The position numbers and the translations under genes are program-made. From positions 39,136,230-39,200,229 of the forward strand of contig CM051516.1 of assembly GCA_028015205.1 (NCBI GenBank): 64,000 nt of DNA, in the 5' to 3' direction. Numbering within the stretch: position 1 is the stretch's first letter; each line of letters opens with the position of its first letter. Source of the stretch: Mytilisepta virgata (Eukaryota; Mollusca; Bivalvia; Mytilida; Mytilidae). The notes beneath the pieces are model-generated. The model saw nothing but the letters and a program-made list of their open reading frames with translations. It was not told where the DNA came from and ran no database searches. Shown one piece after another: positions 57,768 through 64,000 of this stretch.

Positions 57768-60073
57768 CATCGCTGTTTTTCTCGTGCTCTTTGCTGCTCA
57801 TCGCTGTTTTTCTCTTGTTCTTTGTTGCTCATCACTGTTTTTCTCTTGCTTTTTACTGCTCATCACTGTTTTTTTCTTGTTCTTTACGGCTCATCACTGT
57901 TTTTCTCTTGCTCGTTACTACTTATCGCTGTTTTTCTCTTGGTTTTTGTAGCTCGTCGCTGTTTTTCTCGTGCTCTTTGCTGCTCGTCGCTGTTTTTCTC
58001 TTGTTCTTTGTTGCTCATCACTGTTTTTCTCTTGCTCTTTACTGCTCATCACTGTTTTTCTCTTGTTCTTTACTGGTCGTCACTGTTTTTCTCGTGCTGT
58101 TTACTGCTCATCGCTGGTTTTTCTCTCGCTCTTTGTTGATCATCACTGTTTTTCTCGTACTCTTTGCTGCTCATCGCTGTTTTTCTCTTGTTCTTTGCTG
58201 CTCATCGCTGTTTTTCTCTTGTTCTTTACTGCTCATCAATGTTTTTCTCTTGTTCTTTACTGCTCATCGCTGTTTTTCTCTCGTTCTTTACTGCTCATCG
58301 CTGTTTTTCTCTTGCTCTTTACTGCTTATGGCTGTTTTTCTCTCGCTCTTTGTTGATCATCACTGTTTTTCTCGTACTCTTTGCTGCTCATCGCTGTTTT
58401 TCTCTTGCTCGTTACTGCTTATCGCTGTTTTTCTCTTGGTTTTTGTAGCTCGTCGCTGTTTTTCTCGTGCTCTTTGCTGCTCGTCGCTGTTTTTCTCTTG
58501 TTCTTTGCTGCTCATCGCTGTTTTTCTCTTGTTCTTTGTTGCTCATCACTGTTTTTCTCTTGCTCTTTACTGCTTATCGCTGTTTTTCTCTCGCTCTTTG
58601 TTGCTCATCGCTGTTTTTCTCTTGCTCTTTACTGCTTATGGCTGTTTTTCTCTCGCTCTTTGTTGATCATCACTGTTTTTCTCGTACTCTTTGCTGCTCA
58701 TCGCTGTTTTTCTCTTGTTCTTTGCTGCTCATCGCTGTTTTTCTTTTGTTCTTTACTGCTCATCACTGTTTTTCTCTTGTTCTTTACTGCTCGTCGCTGT
58801 TTTTCTCTCGTTCTTTACTGCTCATCGCTGTTTTTCTCTTGCTCTTTACTGCTTATGGCTGTTTTTCTCTCGCTCTTTGTTGATCATCACTGTTTTTCTC
58901 GTACTCTTTGCTGCTCATCGCTGTTTTTCTCTTGTTCTTTGTTGCTCATCACTGTTTTTCTCTTGCTCTTTACAGCTCATCACTGTTTTTCTCTTGTTCT
59001 TTGTTGCTCATCACTGTTTTTCTCTTGCTCTTTACTGCTCGTCGCTGTTTTTTCTCTTGTTCTTTGTTGCTCATCACTGTTTTTCTCTTGCTCTTTACTG
59101 CTCATCGCTGTTTTTCTCTTGGTTTTTGTAGCTCATCGCTGTTTTCCACGTGCTCTTTGCTGCTCATTGCTGTTTTTCTCGTGCTCTTTGCTGCTCATCG
59201 CTGTTTTTCTCTTGGTTTTTGTAGCTCGTCGCTATTTTTCTCGTGCTGTTTACTGCTCGTCGCTGTTTTTTCTCTTGTTCTTTGTTGCTCATCACTGTTT
59301 TTCTCTTGCTCTTTACTGCTCATCACTGTTTTTCTCTTGTTCTTTACTGCTTATCGCTGTTTTTCTCTTGGTTTTTGTAGCTCATCGCTGTTTGTCTCTT
59401 GCTCTTTACTGCTTATCGCTGTTTTTCTCTCGCTCTTTGTTGCTCATCGCTGTTTTTCTCTTGGTTTTTGTTGCTCGTCACTGTTTTTCTCGTGCTGTTT
59501 ACTGCTCGTCGCTGTTTTTTCTCTTGTTCTTTGTTGCTCATCACTGTTTTTCTCTTGCTCTTTACTGCTCATCACTGTTTTTCTCTTGTTCTTTACTGCT
59601 TATTGCTGTTTTTCTCTTGGTTTTTGTAGCTCATCCCTGTTTGTCTCTTGCTCTTTACTGCTCATCGCTGTTTTTCTCTTGCTCTATGCTTCTCATCGCT
59701 GTTTTTCTCTTGTTCTTTGTTGCTCATCACTGTTTTTCTCTTGCTCTTTACTGCTCATCACTGTTTTTCTCTTGTTCTTTACTGGTTATCGCTGTTTTTC
59801 TCTTGCTCTTTACTGCTCATCGCTGTTTTTCTCTTGCTCTATGCTTCTCATCGCTGTTTTTCTCTTGTTCTTTGTTGCTCATCACTGTTTTTCTCTTGCT
59901 CTTTACTGCTCATCAATGTTTTTCTCTTGTTCTTTACTGCTCGTCGCTGTTTTTCTCTCGTTCTTTACTGCTCATCGCTGTTTTTCTCTTGCTCTTTACT
60001 GCTTATGGCTGTTTTTCTCTCGCTCTTTGTTGCTCATCACTGTTTTTCTCTTGTCCTTTGTTGTTCATCGCTA
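57768..60073. repeat. 31-bp minisatellite, roughly 74 copies
   Basis: The consensus unit is 'tgctcatcgctgtttttctc' followed by 'ttgttctttac'. Because 31 is 1 modulo 3 and the unit has few stops, the three plus frames all stay open for hundreds of codons (57686-58666, 58381-60219, 58908-60452) and encode the same 31-residue Leu/Phe/Ser/Cys-rich hydrophobic peptide in rotation. Variants mix in blocks (cttgttc, cttgctc, cgtgctc), indicating higher-order duplication. I do not regard the ORFs as genes. A lone copy lies at about 61890-61935. Confidence 0.95.
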
Positions 60074-60480
60074 CTCCTTACCTTACTCGCGTGCTTATTT
60101 CGTTTTTTGGGGCTACTTGTCTCTGTTTTCGCTGCCACTACTGCTCCTGCTGCTTTTTGCTGTTCGTTATCGCTGCTCTTCTCTTGCTCATCGCTGTTTT
60201 TTCTCTTGCTCATCGCTGATCCTTTCTTGTTCTTTGCTGCTCATCCCCACTCAGGGCCTTACTCGCGTGCTCATTTCGCTCCTGCTGCTTGTTGCTGTTC
60301 GTCATCGCTGTTCGTCATCGCTGCTCTTCTCTTGCTCATCACTGCTCTTCTCTTGCTCATCGCTGCTCTTCTCTTGCTCTTTGCTGTTCATCGCTACTCA
60401 TGATCTTACTCGCGTGCTCATTTCAGTTTTTGGTGCTATTTGTCACTTTTAATCGCTGCTGCTGCTACTGCTGAAGGAAT
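60074..60480 (+). repeat. Minisatellite border repeats
   Basis: Three copies of 'ttactcgcgtgctcatttcg.tttttggggctacttgtc' with 'gctcctgctgct' tails (60080, 60258 and 60408). Related sequence lies at 57688 and 61945, so the minisatellite sits inside a larger repeated frame. Confidence 0.75.
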
Positions 60481-60613
60481 GTAGTTTGTTGATCGGAAGG
60501 CCACTCGGTACTCATGTTGTCGGTTTGAGTGCTAGATCAAGACTGATCGATGTGATTGTATACTGGGATATTTATCGACGACAAACACAAACGAAACAGT
60601 TTCATATTTTATT

Positions 60614-61132
60614 TTACATTTTTACAAAATCTACATCAGTCAATGTTTTAAGTTCTGGTTCTTTCTCTTCAAACAAAGGTATGATCTTCTTCAGTTCTTT
60701 CCATTCGAAGGTGTCCAAGCCGATTCCTCTCTTTGTTGGACGATAGGTCCAGTCTCCCCGGGGTATAAAGTGCTTTCTTATCCAAATAGTGGGGTATGGG
60801 GATTTGACGGTGACGAATACATTGTCCCCAATGTGATATCTCCAGTCGACTAGTTCTTTATCCTGTACTCTACCGATCAAATCATCCAGAACATCAGTAG
60901 TCTCGCATAAAGCTTTCCATTGTATCAAAGATAAGCTCACTCCGGTCTTGGTGGGCACCGTTTCACTTTCCCAAAATCTGAGATCTACTCTTTTACTGCC
61001 ATTCCATTCTGTCAGCTCTGCATACGTTCCTCCACCAAGTAGTACTTTCAAAGGAATATCGGAAGCTGTCATGGCGTCTTGGACGATATCGCTCTCGGTC
61101 TGGTCTTTGGTTTTCTTTTCTTTACGAGACAT
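60614..61132 (-). CDS. Intronless protein with two PC4-like segments
   Basis: 172 codons, ATG at 61132, TATA box 31-39 nt upstream. Residues ~36-80 (YAELTEWNGSKRVDLRFWES, then TGVSLSLIQWKAL) and ~105-152 (VFVTVKSPYPTIWIRKHF, then TKRGIGLDTFEWKELKKI) each show the pattern of the PC4 (transcription cofactor p15) ssDNA-binding fold. That pattern is a beta strand with hydrophobic/basic residues, 'RKGI/TGVSL', then 'xxWxxL' at the start of a helix. The N-terminus is Lys/Glu/Asp-rich, as in PC4. Two copies in one chain could replace the normal dimer. Such proteins bind single-stranded or melted DNA. The assignment is by pattern and not verified. Confidence 0.55.
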   Translation of the reverse strand: MSRKEKKTKDQTESDIVQDAMTASDIPLKVLLGGGTYAELTEWNGSKRVDLRFWESETVPTKTGVSLSLIQWKALCETTDVLDDLIGRVQDKELVDWRYHIGDNVFVTVKSPYPTIWIRKHFIPRGDWTYRPTKRGIGLDTFEWKELKKIIPLFEEKEPELKTLTDVDFVKM

Positions 61133-61162
61133 GTCGGCTGACTGATTCTTCTTCTTGCTGGT

Positions 61163-61171
61163 CTATTTATA
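61163..61171 (-). promoter_or_regulatory. TATA box of the PC4-like ORF
   Basis: TATAAATAG on the minus strand, inside an AT dinucleotide tract (to about 61185), ends 30 nt before the ATG at 61132. The leader would therefore be only a few bases long. Confidence 0.55.
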
Positions 61172-61388
61172 TATATATATATATTTGTAAAGATGGACTG
61201 GATTGGTTCTTATATTATGAAACTTGAAACATGATTGGCTATCTTTCCGACATCGTGATTGGTTAAATTCTCCCGTTCCGATTGGTCGAAAATCTGGCAT
61301 TTTCATTGGTCAATTCCAACCGTTTCGATAGATCAACACGATGATACATTGTCCAAATATGCGGCGCCTAATCCGGAAACTGTTCACA

Positions 61389-61493
61389 TTAGGTACGAGT
61401 AAACACCGACAATACGACCAGTCTTCCTTGGTTCACCACACCGTCTTCGAACATGGCAGAAACGATTCTCTTGTATACTCGTAGGGGGTCCAT
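61389..61493 (-). CDS. Short BH1-like (Bcl-2-type) ORF, probably truncated
   Basis: 34 codons: MDPLRVYKRIVSAMFEDG, then VVNQGRLVVLSVF, ending TAA at 61389. The pattern 'F-x-D-G-x-x-N-x-G-R-hydrophobic-V' resembles the BH1 motif of Bcl-2 family proteins (normally DG-x-NWGR), with Gln for Trp. The frame is open for 12 codons upstream of the ATG as well. The helices that should follow (BH2) are absent. It is either a remnant or an exon of a longer gene. A TATA box stands 33-41 nt upstream. Confidence 0.35.
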   Translation of the reverse strand: MDPLRVYKRIVSAMFEDGVVNQGRLVVLSVFTRT

Positions 61494-61525
61494 CGTACGA
61501 ATGACTTCTCTGACTATCTTCACTT

Positions 61526-61534
61526 CCTTTTATA
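61526..61534 (-). promoter_or_regulatory. TATA box upstream of the BH1-like ORF
   Basis: TATAAAAGG on the minus strand, 33 nt before the ATG at 61493. The spacing is almost the same as for the PC4-like ORF, suggesting a shared compact promoter design. Confidence 0.5.
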
Positions 61535-61689
61535 CATTTATGACATGAGACTACTCTGCATTGACAAACTTGTAACTGTCTACGTAAATACATGTATAGT
61601 GTTGCCAGAAGATCCCGATACCGGGGTTTTGTACCTGGGGCACTGGTAGTCCACCCGGACAGAGAAAAATACCGACAATCGTGTTCAGG

Positions 61690-62004
61690 ATGAACGAGAT
61701 TACATCCGCCACCTTTCCTGATATGGTTCGCCACACATTCAACCTACAAAATACGACCTTCAAGATCAACGTGTCGTTTGGATTTATACTGAGAAACGCA
61801 GAGACCGGAGAACTAAGATACTTCCATTCCAGGACGGGGACGAATGTTCTCTGTCTCGATGATGTTAGATGGACATCAAAGATGGCTGCACCCATTCTCT
61901 TGCTTTTTGCTGCTCATCGCTGTTTTTCTCTTGCTCTGCTAATGATGACCTTACCTCATTTCAGTTTTGGGGCAACTTGTCGCTGTTTTCGCCGCTGTTG
62001 CTAG
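61690..62004 (+). CDS. ORF with SFGFILRN...LRYFHS motif, tail in minisatellite
   Basis: From ATG 61690: MNEITSATFPDMVRHTFNLQ, TTFKINVSFGFILRNAETG and ELRYFHSRTGTNVLCLDD. It looks like a folded beta-rich domain with good codon use. After about residue 70 the frame runs into a single copy of the 31-bp minisatellite (LLLFAAHRCFSLAL), so the C-terminus is probably not original. Decayed copies of the 'ggacgggaacgaatgttctcggtctcg' part lie at 63600-63740. I have an impression of similar ORFs in multicopy elements of cnidarians, unverified. Confidence 0.4.
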   Translation: MNEITSATFPDMVRHTFNLQNTTFKINVSFGFILRNAETGELRYFHSRTGTNVLCLDDVRWTSKMAAPILLLFAAHRCFSLALLMMTLPHFSFGATCRCFRRCC

Positions 62005-62065
62005 TGGTGGTCGATTGTCGTTAGTCAAAGATTGGATCTGTGCGAGAGCACCCTTAGATCCGGGT

Positions 62066-62216
62066 TATTTAAAAGTCCACTCTGCATTTATCCAGGCTTG
62101 TGACTGGCTATCATAAGATAGGCTGCATTAATCCTGCTCAATTTTTTAAGGGCACTCTGCATTTGTCCAGGCTTGTGACTGGCTATATATATGTATAAAC
62201 ATATATAGGCTGCATT
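62066..62216 (+). repeat. Two tandem ~78-bp copies
   Basis: 'cactctgcatttatccaggcttgtgactggctat' at about 62078 recurs at 62154, each followed by 'aggctgcattA'. It lies just downstream of the stop of the acidic minus-strand ORF. Confidence 0.8.
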
Positions 62217-62281
62217 ACCCTCCTTCCCTTTTTTGTTATATTTTTTTCTGTTTTTCTTTGTAATATGTTCCAATTCCTCCG

Positions 62282-62848
62282 TCACATAGAGTCATTGCTG
62301 TCTTCAGCTGGTGGTGGGTCGTAGTCGTTCAATACACGGTTAAGCAGATATTTTCGTTTTTCTACGGCATATTCCCATGATTCTTTTGATTCGTAGTCTT
62401 CTTCTTCTCTCAGGCGTTTAGCCGTTTTCTTGATCTTTCTATGTACGGGGTCTTTATTTATGTCTGGATGCCAGGACATCAGTCCGAGGTAATGCTTTCG
62501 TATTTCGTCTCTGTATGAGTCAAACATGTCTCTATATGCTGAGAAGCGTGCCTTGTCTTCTTCCATTCCGGCTTCCACTACTTCGTTTACTGTCTGTGAG
62601 TATTCCGATTGATGTACTTGAAATGTTATGTTCAAAACGACTTCCCATAGGGACTGTTCGCAAAGCTCTTCGGAGTCTTCGTTGGATCCATGGTCACTAC
62701 TTTGTTCCGATTCATCGTTATCGGCTTCTGTGGTGGTGTCTGAAGCTGAATCACTATAGTCTGTTGAATCCTCTTCAATACCATGTGCATTCTTTTTGTG
62801 TCGCACTAGGTTAAAGTTTTGCTTGGATTGGTATCCACAGGTATACAT
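62282..62848 (-). CDS. Acidic protein starting in a partial C2H2 finger
   Basis: 188 codons. The start, MYTCGYQSKQNFNLVRHKKN followed by AH, is the latter part of a C2H2 zinc finger (C4, H17, H22) with the first zinc Cys missing. A long Asp/Glu/Ser-rich stretch follows (residues ~24-62), then a helical C-terminal half (EVVEAGMEEDKARFSAYRDM, RKIKKTAKRLREEEDYESKE). The ATG directly follows the TAA of the upstream ORF in the same frame. The two may therefore once have been one protein, or this start may be artificial. Confidence 0.55.
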   Translation of the reverse strand: MYTCGYQSKQNFNLVRHKKNAHGIEEDSTDYSDSASDTTTEADNDESEQSSDHGSNEDSEELCEQSLWEVVLNITFQVHQSEYSQTVNEVVEAGMEEDKARFSAYRDMFDSYRDEIRKHYLGLMSWHPDINKDPVHRKIKKTAKRLREEEDYESKESWEYAVEKRKYLLNRVLNDYDPPPAEDSNDSM

Positions 62849-63307
62849 TTAAGACTTCTTTATTTCCTGGTAGTCGATAGCAGAATGAGTTCCGGTCGTC
62901 CTGCAAGTGCTTATATTAGATACAGGTTCCTCAGCGGCTTGTTGATTCATACACAAGCGTTTGGCAAAGTATTCGTTTCGACATTGTTGCAGTTCAGATT
63001 TCACTTTTCTGATGAGGTCTCTTTTAAGTCTTTTCCACTCGTTGTCAATCCTTCTACATCCCTTGCAGATATTCATGTTTTTGTAGAAGTCCGCAAAGCT
63101 CTTGTTCGTTTGACACTTTTTACATTTCTTGTTTGGATCCACTTTGTTGGGTCCTCCACTTGTGTTATCCAGCCGTTTGGTTCTCTTCACTTTGGTTAGA
63201 AGTAATTTCCTTTTCCTTTGTGGTTTTGCTTTGGTGTTAGAAAGATCCACAGGTATTAAATATCTAGCAGGAACCACTAAATCAACGAGAGGCGTTTTCG
63301 ATGCCAT
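62849..63307 (-). CDS. Basic protein with two CxxC knuckles (treble-clef-like)
   Basis: 152 codons from ATG 63307. Residues ~28-48 are strongly basic (PQRKRKLLLTKVKRTKR). C62-x2-C65 and C81-x2-C84, with 'KSFADFYKN' between them and 'CKGCRRIDNEWKRLKR' after, resemble the zinc ribbon found at the start of phage and viral HNH/endonuclease-VII-like proteins. The nuclease residues themselves are not seen. It ends in TAA, immediately followed in frame by the next ORF. Same strand and intronless style as the PC4-like ORF. Confidence 0.55.
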   Translation of the reverse strand: MASKTPLVDLVVPARYLIPVDLSNTKAKPQRKRKLLLTKVKRTKRLDNTSGGPNKVDPNKKCKKCQTNKSFADFYKNMNICKGCRRIDNEWKRLKRDLIRKVKSELQQCRNEYFAKRLCMNQQAAEEPVSNISTCRTTGTHSAIDYQEIKKS

Positions 63308-63740
63308 TGATACGTGTGTGTTGTTTGACGGTCTTCAAACAACTGACGAAATTAAACAAAACCTCTGATTATATTTTCGTTAAAAGCTTTTCATTGGTGT
63401 CATAGAGACGAAGATTACCCCACACAGTTCGCTGTTCGTTGTTGCTATTGCTGCTGAGGAGGTGAAGGTGGGATTCTCACTGTTTCGTTATAAGTCACCT
63501 CTTAGTCTCGTTGATGTTACGATGGATACAAAAGATGGCTGCGTTCATGTAACGCGGACCTGAAAGAGAACACCCTATGAAACAGAAATTTTAGAGTCTT
63601 TCCGGACGGGAACGAATGTTCTCGGTCTCGTTGATGCTACGACGGACATCAAAGATGGCTGCCCCCAAGTAACGCGGACCTGAAAGGGAACACCCTAATG
63701 AAACGAAAATTTCAGAGTCTTTCCGGACGGGAACGAACGT
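63308..63740 (+). repeat. Decayed duplicated segment
   Basis: 'gatggctgc...aagtaacgcggacctgaaag.gaacaccctA' occurs twice (about 63534 and 63655), with 'tctttccggacgggaacgaatgttctcggtctcgttgatg' related to 61830-61885. No intact ORF. Confidence 0.65.
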
Positions 63741-63754
63741 TTACGGATTTCAGT

Positions 63755-63870
63755 CCTAACCATAACCCTAACTCCAGACCTAACCCTAACCCTAACTCTA
63801 ATCCTAACCCTAGTTCTAACCCTAACCCTAACTCTAACCCTAACCTTAGTCCTGCTTCTAACCCTTATCG
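63755..63870 (-). repeat. Interstitial telomere-like repeats
   Basis: About 18 CCCTAA-type hexamers (TTAGGG on the minus strand), roughly half exact and half with one change ('ctctaa', 'cctagtt', 'ccttag'). The frame is open on the plus strand as Asn-Pro repeats, which is not a gene. Confidence 0.85.
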
Positions 63871-63906
63871 TAGGTCTGTCTCGTACTCCTACTCTAACCG
63901 GTCAAT

Positions 63907-64000
63907 ACCTCACGTCGTTGGATCACCTAAGCAAGCGTGACAAACACGAGGCAAACAGTCAGTTTGCCTCGTGTTTGTCACCTCACGTCGTTGGATCACC
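63907..64000. repeat. Perfect 20-bp hairpin between 21-bp direct repeats
   Basis: The arms GTGACAAACACGAGGCAAAC (63937-63956) and its exact complement (63962-63981) enclose the loop AGTCA. The 21-bp phrase 'acctcacgtcgttggatcac' + c flanks it at 63907-63927 and 63980-64000. The right direct repeat overlaps the arm end by two bases and reaches the window edge. Confidence 0.9.

Noticed and set aside
57686..60452. Long plus-strand ORFs of 326, 612 and 514 codons as membrane proteins
   Set aside because: They are the same 31-bp minisatellite read in three frames. Hydrophobicity follows from the pyrimidine-rich unit, and the starts and ends fall at chance variants.
63698..63940. Asn-Pro repeat protein
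   Set aside because: It is a translation of the telomere-like CCCTAA tract.

Overview
This is a eukaryotic, AT-rich, repeat-dominated window that most resembles the genome of a marine bivalve, probably a mussel (Mytilus or a close relative). That placement rests on my memory of abundant bivalve repeat families: units opening with a 'gctcacctgg' hairpin and closing in 'gagcctctagt', 'gtctcccaaacgaagtttggagac' repeats, and the dispersed repeat beginning 'gaatggaaatggggaatgtgtc'. No database search was run. I see no bacterial-style operons, rRNA, convincing tRNA or CRISPR array.

Layout. 0.5-4 kb: scattered candidate exons of unknown genes. 4.4-12.4 kb: tandem repeat modules with periods of about 145-170 bp, containing a truncated tyrosine-recombinase fragment at 7.5 kb. 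12.6-53.5 kb: the exons of one plus-strand gene, which I assembled from phase-compatible splice sites into a protein of about 720 aa. It has a disordered N-terminus followed by a compact USP-like (peptidase C19-type) cysteine-protease domain. Its introns hold nearly all the other repeats of that interval. The largest insertion is a nest at 15.6-24.4 kb. There a bivalve repeat unit is split by an LTR element with no coding capacity (458-bp LTRs, 4-bp target duplication). That element is itself split by a young minus-strand Ty3/gypsy-class retrotransposon (about 606-bp LTRs). In the retrotransposon the integrase precedes the reverse transcriptase, a Ty1/copia-like pol order. A hAT-like non-autonomous element, a 3-kb inverted-repeat-bounded element full of 135-bp units, and many modular repeats fill the remainder up to about 54.8 kb.

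From about 56.5 kb the character changes. An array of CpG-rich ETS/CRE/NRF1-like motifs (56.5-57.1 kb) is followed by a tandem duplication, then by a 31-bp minisatellite of about 2.3 kb that is nearly stop-free in all three plus-strand frames. Next comes a compact cluster of intronless small ORFs, mostly on the minus strand: a protein with two PC4-like segments, a short BH1-like (Bcl-2-type) ORF, a double-CxxC zinc protein, and an acidic protein starting in a partial C2H2 finger. The first two have TATA boxes about 30-40 nt before the ATG. The window ends with interstitial telomere-like repeats and a perfect 20-bp hairpin between direct repeats. This last block looks like part of a virus-like or large DNA mobile element, but I see no polymerase, integrase or capsid gene, so that is only a hypothesis.

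Functionally, the only host gene I can reconstruct is the USP-like protease candidate. The retrotransposon has all its parts but carries a frame disruption between RT and RNase H. Other short ORFs in the window are translations of repeats or antisense shadows.
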